A DNA stretch of 64,000 nt, from positions 682,001-746,000 of the forward strand of contig CAKAJK010000003.1 of assembly GCA_916610825.1 (NCBI GenBank), in the 5' to 3' direction. A model generated the notes under the pieces. The model was not told the origin of the DNA. It saw only the letters and a program-made list of their open reading frames with translations, and searched no databases. The DNA is from Haliclystus octoradiatus (Eukaryota; Cnidaria; Staurozoa; Stauromedusae; Haliclystidae). Positions 24,029 to 38,100 of this stretch are shown in pieces; the first letter of the stretch is position 1, and every line of letters begins with the position of its first letter. The position numbers and the translations under genes are program-made.

Positions 24029-24925
24029 GACGTACAAAACTTTGTTAAAATTCGAAATTTCAAAACTGTACATTTTAAACTTTTGAGAACATTATTCTTG
24101 TTCACAATTTTGCACTGATTCCAAATATACTATTTGTGAAATGATTGCTCAACTATAACTCGAGTAATTCGTGTTTGAAGATTTCCTTTGTTTCAAGTTG
24201 AAAATTTGAAACTGTAAAATAGAAGTTTTGAATACAATATTCTTGTTCAGAATTTTTCACTGATTCCAAATATACTATTTGTGAAACGATTACGCCATTA
24301 TAACTCGATAAATTCTTGTTTTAGTTTGACGTACAAAACTTTGTTAAAATTCGAAATTTCAAAACTGTACATTTTAAACTTTTGAGAACATTATTCTTGT
24401 TCACAATTTTGCACTGATTCCAAATATACTATTTGTGAAATGATTGCTCAACTATAACTCGAGTAATTCGTGTTTGAAGATTTCCTTTGTTTAAAGTTGA
24501 AAATTTGAAACTGTAAAATAGAAGTTTTGAATACAATATTCTTGTTCAGAATTTTTCACTGATTCCAAATATACTATTTGTGAAACGATTACGCCATTAT
24601 AACTCGAGAAATTGTTGTTTTAGTTTGACCTACAAAACTTTGTTAAAATTCGAAATTTCAAAACTGTACATTTTAAACTTTTGAGAACATTATTCTTGTT
24701 CACAATTTTGCACTGATTCCAAATATACTATTTGTGAACTGATTGCTCAACTATAACTCGAGTAATTCGTGTTTGAAGATTTCCTTTGTTTAAAGTTGAA
24801 AATTTGAAACTGTAAAATAGAAGTTTTGAATACAATATTCTTGTTCAGAATTTTTCACTGATTCCAAATATACTATTTGTGAAACGATTACGCCATTATA
24901 ACTCGAGAAATTGTTGTTTTAGTTT

Positions 24926-25079
24926 GACCTACAAAACTTTGTTAAAATTCGAAATTTCAAAACTGTACATTTTAAACTTTTGAGAACATTATTCTTGTTC
25001 AGAATTTTTCACTGATTCCAAATATACTATTTGTGAAACGATTACGCCATTATAACTCGAGAAATTGTTGTTTTAGTTT
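24926..25079 (-). repeat. Type II hybrid monomer (154 bp)
   Basis: Same B/A architecture as type I, but it begins with GACCTAC, keeps AAATTTCAAAACTG and ends in AAATTGTTG rather than AAATTCTTG. The different flanking haplotype suggests an origin separate from type I, or later divergence. It is the first of this type in the window. Confidence 0.88.
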
Positions 25080-25339
25080 GACGTACAAAACTTTGTTAAA
25101 ATTCGAAATTTCAAAACTGTACATTTTAAACTTTTGAGAACATTATTCTTGTTCAGAATTTTGCACTGATTCCAAATATACTATTTGTGAAATGATTGCT
25201 CAACTATAACTCGAGTAATTCGTGTTTGAAGATTTCCTCTGTTTAAAGTTGAAAATTTGAAACTGTAAAATAGAAGTTTTGAATACAATATTCTTGTTCA
25301 GAATTTTTCACTGATTCCAAATATACTATTTGTGAAACG

Positions 25340-27990
25340 ATTACGCTATTATAACTCGAGAAATTGTTGTTTTAGTTTGACGTACAAAACTTTGTTAAAA
25401 TTCGAAATTTCAAAACTGTACATTTTAAACTTTTGAGAACATTATTCTTGTTTACAATTTTGCACTGATTCCAAATATACTATTTGTGAACTGATTGCTC
25501 AACTATAACTCGAGTAATTCGTGTTTGAAGATTTCCTTTGTTTAAAGTTGAAAATTTGAAACTGTAAAATAGAAGTTTTGAATACAATATTCTTGTTCAG
25601 AATTTTTCACTGATTCCAAATATACTATTTGTGAAACGATTACGCCATTATAACTCGAGAAATTGTTGTTTTAGTTTGACCTACAAAACTTTGTTAAAAT
25701 TCGAAATTTCAAAACTGTACATTTTAAACTTTTGAGAACATTATTCTTGTTCAGAATTTTGCACTGATTCCAAATATACTATTTGTGAAATGATTGCTCA
25801 ACTATAACTCGAGTAATTCGTGTTTGAAGATTTCCTATGTTTAAAGTTGAAAATTTGAAACTGTAAAATAGAAGTTTTGAATACAATATTCTTGTTCAGA
25901 ATTTTTCACTGATTCCAAATATACTATTTGTGAAACGATTACGCCATTATACCTCGACAAATTCTTGTTTTAGTTTGACGTACAAAACTTTTTTAAAATT
26001 CGAAATTTCAAAACTGTGCATTTTAAACTTTTGAGAACATTATTCTTGTTCAAAATATTGCACTGATTCCAAATATACTATTTGTGAAATGATTGCTCAA
26101 CTATAACTCGAGTAATTCGTGTTTGAAGATTTCCTTTGTTTAAAGTTGAAAGTTTGAAACTGTAAAATAGAAGTTTTGAATACAATATTCTTGTTCAGAA
26201 TTTTTCACTGATTCCAAATATACTATTTGTGAAACGATTACGCCATTATAACTCGATAAATTCTTGTTTAGTTTGACGTACAAAACTTTGTTAAAATTCG
26301 AAATTTCAAAACTGTACATTTTAAACTTTTGAGAACATTATTCTTGTTCACAATTTTGCACTGATTCCAAATATACTATTTGTGAAATGATTGCTCAATT
26401 ATAACTCGAGTAATTCGTGTTTGAAGATTTCCTTTGTTTCAAGTTGAAAATTTGAAACTGTAAAATAGAAGTTTTGAATACAATATTCTTGTTCAGAATT
26501 TTACACTGATTCCAAATATACTATTTGTGAAACGATTACGCCATTATAACTCGATAAATTGTTGTTTTAGTTTGACGTACAAAACTTTGTTAAAATTCGA
26601 AATTTCAAAACTGTACATTTTAAACTTTTGAGAACATTATTCTTGTTTACAATTTTGCACTGATTCCAAATATACTATTTGTGAACTGATTGCTCAACTA
26701 TAACTCGAGTAATTCGTGTTTGAAGATTTCCTTTGTTTAAAGTTGAAAATTTGAAACTGTAAAATAGAAGTTTTGAATACAATATTCTTGTTCAGAATTT
26801 TTCACTGATTCCAAATATACTATTTGTGAAACGATTACGCCATTATAACTCGAGAAATTGTTGTTTTAGTTTGACCTACAAAATTTTGTTAAAATTCGAA
26901 ATTTCAAAACTGTACATTTTAAACTTTTGAGAACATTATTCTTGTTCAGAATTTTTCACTGATTCCAAATATACTATTTGTGAAACGATTACGCCATTAT
27001 AACTCGAGAAATTGTTGTTTTAGTTTGACGTACAAAACTTTGTTAAAATTTGAAATTTCAAAACTGTACATTTTAAACTTTTGAGAACATTATTCTTGTT
27101 CAGTATTTTGCACTGATTACAAATATACTATTTGTGAAATGATTGCTCAACTATGACTCGAGTAATTCGTGTTTGAAGATTTCCTCTGTTTAAAGTTGAA
27201 AATTTGAAACTGTAAAATAGAAGTTTTGAATACAATATTCTTGTTCAGAATTTTTCACTGATTCCAAATATACTATTTGTGAAACGATTACGCTATTATA
27301 ACTCGAGAAATTGTTGTTTTAGTTTGACGTACAAAACTTTGTTAAAATTCGAAATTTCAAAACTGTACATTTTAAACTTTTGAGAACATTATTCTTGTTT
27401 ACCATTTTGCACTGATTCCAAATATACTATTTGTGAACTGATTGCTCAACTATAACTCGAGTAATTCGTGTTTGAAGATTTCCTTTGTTTAAAGTTGAAA
27501 ATTTGAAACTGTAAAATAGAAGTTTTGAATACAATATTCTTGTTCAGAATTTTTCACTGATTCCAAATATACTATTTGTGAAACGATTACGCCATTATAA
27601 CTCGAGAAATTGTTGTTTTAGTTTGACGTACAAAACTTTGTTAAAATTCGAAATTTCAAAACTGTACATTTTAAACTTTTGAGAACATTATTCTTGTTCA
27701 AAATATTGCACTGATTCCAAATATACTATTTGTGAAATGATTGCTCAACTATAACTCGAGTAATTCGTGTTTGAAGATTTCCTTTGTTTCAAGTTGAAAG
27801 TTTGAAACTGTAAAATAGAAGTTTTGAATACAATATTCTTGTTCAGAATTTTTCACTGATTCCAAATATACTATTTGTGAAACGATTACGCCATTATAAC
27901 TCGATAAATTCTTGTTTTAGTTTGACGTACAAAACATTTGCTAAAATTCGAAATTTCAAAACTGTACATTTTAAACTTTTGAGAACATTA
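25340..27990 (-). repeat. Segmental duplication R-b, copy 1 (offset about 36.12 kb)
   Basis: Matches 61460-64000 marker for marker: ACGCTATTAT, TTTACAATTTTGC, GACCTAC, ATACCTCGACAAATTC, CAAAATATTGC, CTCAATTATAAC, GTTTCAAGTTG, the rare CAGAATTTTACACTG (26493 and 62612), a type II hybrid (26873 and 62992), and the CAGTATTTTGC/CCTCTG block. The offset is 36120 before and 36119 after, because copy 1 lost one T at about 26269. Confidence 0.84.
26873..27026 (-). repeat. Type II hybrid monomer
   Basis: Has ACAAAATTTTGTTAAAA in place of ACAAAACTTTGTTAAAA. It precedes the tandem 1197-bp duplication. Confidence 0.87.
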
Positions 27991-28223
27991 TTCTTGTTTA
28001 CAATTTTGCACTGATTCCAAATATACTATTTGTGAAATGATTGCTCAACTATAACTCGAGTAATTCGTGTTTGAAGATTTCCTTTGTTTAAAGTTGAAAA
28101 TTTGAAACTGTAAAATAGAAGTTTTGAATACAATATTCTTGTTCAGAATTTTTCACTGATTCCAAATATACTATTTGTGAAACGATTACGCCATTATAAC
28201 TCGAGAAATTGTTGTTTTAGTTT
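27027..28223 (-). repeat. Tandem 1197-bp duplication, copy 1 (four dimers)
   Basis: Shares with the next 1197 bp the order TTAAAATTTGAAATT, CAGTATTTTGC plus GATTACAAATA, CCTCTGTTT, ACGCTATTAT, TTTACCATTTTGC, CAAAATATTGC, GTTTCAAGTTG and AAACATTTGCTAAA. The period is 4 x 299 plus the 1-bp insertion. One difference is CTATGACTCGAG at about 27152, CTATAACTCGAG in copy 2. Confidence 0.87.
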
Positions 28224-29420
28224 GACGTACAAAACTTTGTTAAAATTTGAAATTTCAAAACTGTACATTTTAAACTTTTGAGAACATTATTCTTGTTCAG
28301 TATTTTGCACTGATTACAAATATACTATTTGTGAAATGATTGCTCAACTATAACTCGAGTAATTCGTGTTTGAAGATTTCCTCTGTTTAAAGTTGAAAAT
28401 TTGAAACTGTAAAATAGAAGTTTTGAATACAATATTCTTGTTCAGAATTTTTCACTGATTCCAAATATACTATTTGTGAAACGATTACGCTATTATAACT
28501 CGAGAAATTGTTGTTTTAGTTTGACGTACAAAACTTTGTTAAAATTCGAAATTTCAAAACTGTACATTTTAAACTTTTGAGAACATTATTCTTGTTTACC
28601 ATTTTGCACTGATTCCAAATATACTATTTGTGAACTGATTGCTCAACTATAACTCGAGTAATTCGTGTTTGAAGATTTCCTTTGTTTAAAGTTGAAAATT
28701 TGAAACTGTAAAATAGAAGTTTTGAATACAATATTCTTGTTCAGAATTTTTCACTGATTCCAAATATACTATTTGTGAAACGATTACGCCATTATAACTC
28801 GAGAAATTGTTGTTTTAGTTTGACGTACAAAACTTTGTTAAAATTCGAAATTTCAAAACTGTACATTTTAAACTTTTGAGAACATTATTCTTGTTCAAAA
28901 TATTGCACTGATTCCAAATATACTATTTGTGAAATGATTGCTCAACTATAACTCGAGTAATTCGTGTTTGAAGATTTCCTTTGTTTCAAGTTGAAAGTTT
29001 GAAACTGTAAAATAGAAGTTTTGAATACAATATTCTTGTTCAGAATTTTTCACTGATTCCAAATATACTATTTGTGAAACGATTACGCCATTATAACTCG
29101 ATAAATTCTTGTTTTAGTTTGACGTACAAAACATTTGCTAAAATTCGAAATTTCAAAACTGTACATTTTAAACTTTTGAGAACATTATTCTTGTTTACAA
29201 TTTTGCACTGATTCCAAATATACTATTTGTGAAATGATTGCTCAACTATAACTCGAGTAATTCGTGTTTGAAGATTTCCTTTGTTTAAAGTTGAAAATTT
29301 GAAACTGTAAAATAGAAGTTTTGAATACAATATTCTTGTTCAGAATTTTTCACTGATTCCAAATATACTATTTGTGAAACGATTACGCCATTATAACTCG
29401 AGAAATTGTTGTTTTAGTTT
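28224..29420 (-). repeat. Tandem 1197-bp duplication, copy 2
   Basis: Near-identical to 27027-28223 by the same marker order. It ends where the next B end reads GACCTAC (29421) instead of GACGTAC. A related third copy of most of this block starts at about 63146 and runs into the window end. Confidence 0.87.
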
Positions 29421-29719
29421 GACCTACAAAACTTTGTTAAAATTCGAAATTTCAAAACTGTACATTTTAAACTTTTGAGAACATTATTCTTGTTCACAAT
29501 TTTGCACTGATTCCAAATATACTATTTGTGAACTGATTGCTCAACTATAACTCGAGTAATTCGTGTTTGAAGATTTCCTTTGTTTAAAGTTGAAAATTTG
29601 AAACTGTAAAATAGAAGTTTTGAATACAATATTCTTGTTCAGAATTTTTCACTGATTCCAAATATACTATTTGTGAAACGATTACGCCATTATAACTCGA
29701 GAAATTGTTGTTTTAGTTT

Positions 29720-29873
29720 GACCTACAAAACTTTGTTAAAATTCGAAATTTCAAAACTGTACATTTTAAACTTTTGAGAACATTATTCTTGTTCAGAATT
29801 TTTCACTGATTCCAAATATACTATTTGTGAAACGATTACGCCATTATAACTCGAGAAATTGTTGTTTTAGTTT
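29720..29873 (-). repeat. Type II hybrid monomer
   Basis: Hybrid of the first 1350-bp unit, four dimers before the next hybrid. Confidence 0.87.
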
Positions 29874-31069
29874 GACGTACAAAACTTTGTTAAAATTCGA
29901 AATTTCAAAACTGTACATTTTAAACTTTTGAGAACATTATTCTTGTTTACAATTTTGCACTGATTCCAAATATACTATTTGTGAACTGATTGCTCAACTA
30001 TAACTCGAGTAATTCGTGTTTGAAGATTTCCTTTGTTTAAAGTTGAAAATTTGAAACTGTAAAATAGAAGTTTTGAATACAATATTCTTGTTCAGAATTT
30101 TTCACTGATTCCAAATATACTATTTGTGAAACGATTACGCCATTATAACTCGAGAAATTGTTGTTTTAGTTTGACCTACAAAACTTTGTTAAAATTCGAA
30201 ATTTCAAAACTGTACATTTTAAACTTTTGAGAACATTATTCTTGTTCAGAATTTTGCACTGATTCCAAATATACTATTTGTGAAATGATTGCTCAACTAT
30301 AACTCGAGTAATTCGTGTTTGAAGATTTCCTATGTTTAAAGTTGAAAATTTGAAACAGTAAAATAGAAGTTTTGAATACAATATTCTTGTTCAGAATTTT
30401 TCACTGATTCCAAATATACTATTTGTGAAACGATTACGCTATTATAACTCGAGAAATTGTTGTTTTAGTTTGACGTACAAAACTTTGTTAAAATTCGAAA
30501 TTTCAAAACTGTACATTTTAAACTTTTGAGAACATTATTCTTGTTTACAATTTTGCACTGATTCCAAATATACTATTTGTGAACTGATTGCTCAACTATA
30601 ACTCGAGTAATTCGTGTTTGAAGATTTCCTTTGTTTAAAGTTGAAAATTTGAAACTGTAAAATAGAAGTTTTGAATACAATATTCTTGTTCAGAATTTTT
30701 CACTGATTCCAAATATACTATTTGTGAAACGATTACGCCATTATAACTCGAGAAATTGTTGTTTTAGTTTGACCTACAAAACTTTGTTAAAATTCGAAAT
30801 TTCAAAACTGTACATTTTAAACTTTTGAGAACATTATTCTTGTTCACAATTTTGCACTGATTCCAAATATACTATTTGTGAACTGATTGCTCAACTATAA
30901 CTCGAGTAATTCGTGTTTGAAGATTTCCTTTGTTTAAAGTTGAAAATTTGAAACTGTAAAATAGAAGTTTTGAATACAATATTCTTGTTCAGAATTTTTC
31001 ACTGATTCCAAATATACTATTTGTGAAACGATTACGCCATTATAACTCGAGAAATTGTTGTTTTAGTTT

Positions 31070-31223
31070 GACCTACAAAACTTTGTTAAAATTCGAAATT
31101 TCAAAACTGTACATTTTAAACTTTTGAGAACATTATTCTTGTTCAGAATTTTTCACTGATTCCAAATATACTATTTGTGAAACGATTACGCCATTATAAC
31201 TCGAGAAATTGTTGTTTTAGTTT
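31070..31223 (-). repeat. Type II hybrid monomer
   Basis: Hybrid of the second 1350-bp unit, exactly 1350 bp after 29720. Confidence 0.87.
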
Positions 31224-33617
31224 GACGTACAAAACTTTGTTAAAATTCGAAATTTCAAAACTGTACATTTTAAACTTTTGAGAACATTATTCTTGTTTAC
31301 AATTTTGCACTGATTCCAAATATACTATTTGTGAACTGATTGCTCAACTATAACTCGAGTAATTCGTGTTTGAAGATTTCCTTTGTTTAAAGTTGAAAAT
31401 TTGAAACTGTAAAATAGAAGTTTTGAATACAATATTCTTGTTCAGAATTTTTCACTGATTCCAAATATACTATTTGTGAAACGATTACGCCATTATAACT
31501 CGAGAAATTGTTGTTTTAGTTTGACCTACAAAACTTTGTTAAAATTCGAAATTTCAAAACTGTACATTTTAAACTTTTGAGAACATTATTCTTGTTCAGA
31601 ATTTTGCACTGATTCCAAATATACTATTTGTGAAATGATTGCTCAACTATAACTCGAGTAATTCGTGTTTGAAGATTTCCTATGTTTAAAGTTGAAAATT
31701 TGAAACAGTAAAATAGAAGTTTTGAATACAATATTCTTGTTCAGAATTTTTCACTGATTCCAAATATACTATTTGTGAAACGATTACGCCATTATACCTC
31801 GACAAATTCTTGTTTTAGTTTGACGTACAAAACTTTTTTAAAATTCGAAATTTCAAAACTGTGCATTTTAAACTTTTGAGAACATTATTCTTGTTCAAAA
31901 TATTGCACTGATTCCAAATATACTATTTGTGAAATGATTGCTCAACTATAACTCGAGTAATTCGTGTTTGAAGATTTCCTTTGTTTAAAGTTGAAAGTTT
32001 GAAACTGTAAAATAGAAGTTTTGAATACAATATTCTTGTTCAGAATTTTTCACTGATTCCAAATATACTATTTGTGAAACGATTACGCCATTATAACTCG
32101 AGAAATTGTTGTTTTAGTTTGACCTACAAAACTTTGTTAAAATTCGAAATTTCAAAACTGTACATTTTAAACTTTTGAGAACATTATTCTTGTTCAGAAT
32201 TTTGCACTGATTCCAAATATACTATTTGTGAAATGATTGCTCAACTATAACTCGAGTAATTCGTGTTTGAAGATTTCCTTTGTTTAAAGTTGAAAATTTG
32301 AAACTGTAAAATAGAAGTTTTGAATACAATATTCTTGTTCAGAATTTTTCACTGATTCCAAATATACTATTTGTGAAACGATTACGCCATTATAACTCGA
32401 GAAATTGTTGTTTTAGTTTGACCTACAAAACTTTGTTAAAATTCGAAATTTCAAAACTGTACATTTTAAACTTTTGAGAACATTATTCTTGTTTACAATT
32501 TTGCACTGATTCCAAATATACTATTTGTGAAATGATTGCTCAACTATAACTCGAGTAATTCGTGTTTGAAGATTTCCTTTGTTTAAAGTTGAAAATTTGA
32601 AACTGTAAAATAGAAGTTTTGAATACAATATTCTTGTTCAGAATTTTTCACTGATTCCAAATATACTATTTGTGAAACGATTACGCCATTATAACTCGAT
32701 AAATTCTTGTTTTAGTTTGACGTACAAAACATTTGCTAAAATTCGAAATTTCAAAACTGTACATTTTAAACTTTTGAGAACATTATTCTTGTTTACAATT
32801 TTGCACTGATTCCAAATATACTATTTGTGAAATGATTGCTCAACTATAACTCGAGTAATTCGTGTTTGAAGATTTCCTTTGTTTAAAGTTGAAAATTTGA
32901 AACTGTAAAATAGAAGTTTTGAATACAATATTCTTGTTCAGAATTTTTCACTGATTCCAAATATACTATTTGTGAAACGATTACGCCATTATAACTCGAT
33001 AAATTCTTGTTTTAGTTTGACGTACAAAACATTTGCTAAAATTCGAAATTTCAAAACTGTACATTTTAAACTTTTGAGAACATTTTTCTTGTTTACAATT
33101 TTGCACTGATTCCAAATATACTATTTGTGAAATGATTGCTCAACTATAACTCGAGTAATTCGTGTTTGAAGATTTCCTTTGTTTAAAGTTGAAAATTTGA
33201 AACTGTAAAATAGAAGTTTTGAATACAATATTCTTGTTCAGAATTTTTCACTGATTCCAAATATACTATTTGTGAAACGATTACGCCATTATAACTCGAG
33301 AAATTGTTGTTTTAGTTTGACCTACAAAACTTTGTTAAAATTCGAAATTTCAAAACTGTACATTTTAAACTTTTGAGAACATTATTCTTGTTCACAATTT
33401 TGCACTGATTCCAAATATACTATTTGTGAACTGATTGCTCAACTATAACTCGAGTAATTCGTGTTTGAAGATTTCCTTTGTTTAAAGTTGAAAATTTGAA
33501 ACTGTAAAATAGAAGTTTTGAATACAATATTCTTGTTCAGAATTTTTCACTGATTCCAAATATACTATTTGTGAAACGATTACGCCATTATAACTCGAGA
33601 AATTGTTGTTTTAGTTT

Positions 33618-33771
33618 GACCTACAAAACTTTGTTAAAATTCGAAATTTCAAAACTGTACATTTTAAACTTTTGAGAACATTATTCTTGTTCAGAATTTT
33701 TCACTGATTCCAAATATACTATTTGTGAAACGATTACGCCATTATAACTCGAGAAATTGTTGTTTTAGTTT
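33618..33771 (-). repeat. Type II hybrid monomer
   Basis: Counterpart of 29720 at offset 3898. Confidence 0.87.
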
Positions 33772-34967
33772 GACGTACAAAACTTTGTTAAAATTCGAAA
33801 TTTCAAAACTGTACATTTTAAACTTTTGAGAACATTATTCTTGTTTACAATTTTGCACTGATTCCAAATATACTATTTGTGAACTGATTGCTCAACTATA
33901 ACTCGAGTAATTCGTGTTTGAAGATTTCCTTTGTTTAAAGTTGAAAATTTGAAACTGTAAAATAGAAGTTTTGAATACAATATTCTTGTTCAGAATTTTT
34001 CACTGATTCCAAATATACTATTTGTGAAACGATTACGCCATTATAACTCGAGAAATTGTTGTTTTAGTTTGACCTACAAAACTTTGTTAAAATTCGAAAT
34101 TTCAAAACTGTACATTTTAAACTTTTGAGAACATTATTCTTGTTCAGAATTTTGCACTGATTCCAAATATACTATTTGTGAAATGATTGCTCAACTATAA
34201 CTCGAGTAATTCGTGTTTGAAGATTTCCTATGTTTAAAGTTGAAAATTTGAAACAGTAAAATAGAAGTTTTGAATACAATATTCTTGTTCAGAATTTTTC
34301 ACTGATTCCAAATATACTATTTGTGAAACGATTACGCTATTATAACTCGAGAAATTGTTGTTTTAGTTTGACGTACAAAACTTTGTTAAAATTCGAAATT
34401 TCAAAACTGTACATTTTAAACTTTTGAGAACATTATTCTTGTTTACAATTTTGCACTGATTCCAAATATACTATTTGTGAACTGATTGCTCAACTATAAC
34501 TCGAGTAATTCGTGTTTGAAGATTTCCTTTGTTTAAAGTTGAAAATTTGAAACTGTAAAATAGAAGTTTTGAATACAATATTCTTGTTCAGAATTTTTCA
34601 CTGATTCCAAATATACTATTTGTGAAACGATTACGCCATTATAACTCGAGAAATTGTTGTTTTAGTTTGACCTACAAAACTTTGTTAAAATTCGAAATTT
34701 CAAAACTGTACATTTTAAACTTTTGAGAACATTATTCTTGTTCACAATTTTGCACTGATTCCAAATATACTATTTGTGAACTGATTGCTCAACTATAACT
34801 CGAGTAATTCGTGTTTGAAGATTTCCTTTGTTTAAAGTTGAAAATTTGAAACTGTAAAATAGAAGTTTTGAATACAATATTCTTGTTCAGAATTTTTCAC
34901 TGATTCCAAATATACTATTTGTGAAACGATTACGCCATTATAACTCGAGAAATTGTTGTTTTAGTTT

Positions 34968-35121
34968 GACCTACAAAACTTTGTTAAAATTCGAAATTTC
35001 AAAACTGTACATTTTAAACTTTTGAGAACATTATTCTTGTTCACAATTTTTTACTGATTCCAAATATACTATTTGTGAAACGATTACGCCATTATAACTC
35101 GAGAAATTGTTGTTTTAGTTT
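34968..35121 (-). repeat. Type II hybrid monomer with altered junction
   Basis: Counterpart of 31070 at offset 3898. Its junction reads CACAATTTTTTACTG rather than CAGAATTTTTCACTG, so A-type CACAA lies next to the B side here and two further bases differ. This may reflect a conversion tract ending in the core. Confidence 0.85.
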
Positions 35122-38100
35122 GACGTACAAAACTTTGTTAAAATTCGAAATTTCAAAACTGTACATTTTAAACTTTTGAGAACATTATTCTTGTTTACAA
35201 TTTTGCACTGATTCCAAATATACTATTTGTGAACTGATTGCTCAACTATAACTCGAGTAATTCGTGTTTGAAGATTTCCTTTGTTTAAAGTTGAAAATTT
35301 GAAACTGTAAAATAGAAGTTTTGAATACAATATTCTTGTTCAGAATTTTTCACTGATTCCAAATATACTATTTGTGAAACGATTACGCCATTATAACTCG
35401 AGAAATTGTTGTTTTAGTTTGACCTACAAAACTTTGTTAAAATTCGAAATTTCAAAACTGTACATTTTAAACTTTTGAGAACATTATTCTTGTTCAGAAT
35501 TTTGCACTGATTCCAAATATACTATTTGTGAAATGATTGCTCAACTATAACTCGAGTAATTCGTGTTTGAAGATTTCCTATGTTTAAAGTTGAAAATTTG
35601 AAACAGTAAAATAGAAGTTTTGAATACAATATTCTTGTTCAGAATTTTTCACTGATTCCAAATATACTATTTGTGAAACGATTACGCCATTATACCTCGA
35701 CAAATTCTTGTTTTAGTTTGACGTACAAAACTTTTTTAAAATTCGAAATTTCAAAACTGTGCATTTTAAACTTTTGAGAACATTATTCTTGTTCAAAATA
35801 TTGCACTGATTCCAAATATACTATTTGTGAAATGATTGCTCAACTATAACTCGAGTAATTCGTGTTTGAAGATTTCCTTTGTTTAAAGTTGAAAGTTTGC
35901 AACTGTAAAATAGAAGTTTTGAATACAATATTCTTGTTCAGAATTTTTCACTGATTCCAAATATACTATTTGTGAAACGATTACGCCATTATAACTCGAT
36001 AAATTCTTGTTTTAGTTTGACGTACAAAACTTTGTTAAAATTCGAAATTTCAAAACTGTACATTTTAAACTTTTGAGAACATTATTCTTGTTCACAATTT
36101 TGCACTGATTCCAAATATACTATTTGTGAAATGATTGCTCAATTATAACTCGAGTAATTCGTGTTTGAAGATTTCCTTTGTTTAAAGTTGAAAATTTGAA
36201 ACTGTAAAATAGAAGTTTTGAATACAATATTCTTGTTCAGAATTTTTCACTGATTCCAAATATACTATTTGTGAAACGATTACGCCATTATTACTCGAGA
36301 AATTGTTGTTTTAGTTTGACGTACAAAACTTCGTTAAATTTCGAAATTTCAAAACTGTGCATTTTAAACTTTTGAGAACAATATTCTTGTTCAGAATTTT
36401 GCACTGATTCCACATATACTATTTGTGAAATGATTGCTCAACTATAACTCGAGTAATTCGTGTTTGAAGATTTCCTTTGTTTAAAGTTGAAAATTTGAAA
36501 CTGTAAAATAGAAGTTTTGAATACAATATTCTTGTTCAGAATTTCTCACTGATTCCAAATATACTATTTGTGAAACGATTACGCCATTATTACTCGAGAA
36601 ATTGTTGTTTTAGTTTGACGTACAAAACTTTGTTAAATTTCGAAATTTCAAAACTGTGCATTTTAAACTTTTGAGAACAATATTCTTGTTCCGAATTTTG
36701 CACTGATTCCAAATATACTATTTGTGAAATGATTGCTCAACTATAACTCGAGTAATTCGTGTTTGAAGATTTCCTATGTTTAAAGTTGAAAATTTGAAAC
36801 TGTAAAATAGAAGTTTTGAATACAATATTCTTGTTCAGAATTTTTCACTGATTCCAAATATACTATTTGTGAAACGATTACGCCATTATAACTCGACAAA
36901 TTCTTGTTTTAGTTTGACGTACAAAACTTTTTCAAAATTCGAAATTTCAAAACTGTGCATTTTAAACTTTTGAGAACATTATTCTTGTTCAAAATATTGC
37001 ACTGATTCCAAATATACTATTTGTGAAATGATTGCTCAACTATAACTCGAGTAATTCGTGTTTGAAGATTTCCTTTGTTTAAAGTTGAAAGTTTGAAACT
37101 GTAAAATAGAAGTATTGAATACAATATTCTTGTTCAGAATTTTTCACTGATTCCAAATATACTATTTGTGAAACGATTACGCCATTATAACTCGAGAAAT
37201 TGTTGTTTTAGTTTGACCTACAAAACTTTGTTAAAATTCGAAATTTCAAAACTGTACATTTTAAACTTTTGAGAACATTATTCTTGTTCAGAATTTTGCA
37301 CTGATTCCAAATATACTATTTGTGAAATGATTGCTCAACTATAACTCGAGTAATTCGTGTTTGAAGATTTCCTTTGTTTAAAGTTGAAAATTTGAAACTG
37401 TAAAATAGAAGTTTTGAATACAATATTCTTGTTCAGAATTTTTCACTGATTCCAAATATACTATTTGTGAAACGATTACGCCATTATAACTCGAGAAATT
37501 GTTGTTTTAGTTTGACCTACAAAACTTTGTTAAAATTCGAAATTTCAAAACTGTACATTTTAAACTTTTGAGAACATTATTCTTGTTCAGAATTTTGCAC
37601 TGATTCCAAATATACTATTTGTGAAATGATTGCTCAACTATAACTCGAGTAATTCGTGTTTGAAGATTTCCTATGTTTAAAGTTGAAAATTTGAAACAGT
37701 AAAATAGAAGTTTTGAATACAATATTCTTGTTCAGAATTTTTCACTGATTCCAAATATACTATTTGTGAAACGATTACGCTATTATAACTCGAGAAATTG
37801 TTGTTTTAGTTTGACGTACAAAACTTTGTTAAAATTCGAAATTTCAAAACTGTACATTTTAAACTTTTGAGAACATTATTCTTGTTTACAATTTTGCACT
37901 GATTCCAAATATACTATTTGTGAACTGATTGCTCAACTATAACTCGAGTAATTCGTGTTTGAAGATTTCCTTTGTTTAAAGTTGAAAATTTGAAACTGTA
38001 AAATAGAAGTTTTGAATACAATATTCTTGTTCAGAATTTTTCACTGATTCCAAATATACTATTTGTGAAACGATTACGCCATTATAACTCGAGAAATTGT

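Larger units (their letters stand above)
29000..32090 (-). repeat. Segmental duplication R-a, copy 1 (offset 3898)
   Basis: Contains two 1350-bp higher-order units (four dimers plus one hybrid), marked by GAAACAGTAAAATAG at 30351 and 31701 and by hybrids at 29720 and 31070. The entire arrangement repeats at offset 3898 (markers at 34249 and 35599, hybrids at 33618 and 34968). Edges are taken from the first differing variants. Confidence 0.84.
32900..35990 (-). repeat. Segmental duplication R-a, copy 2
   Basis: Second copy of 29.0-32.09 kb. Private changes include AACATTTTTCTTG at about 33079 and CACAATTTTTTACTG at about 35042 inside a hybrid monomer. On the right the copies part at 35998, where CGATAAATTC replaces CGAGAAATTG. 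Confidence 0.82.
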
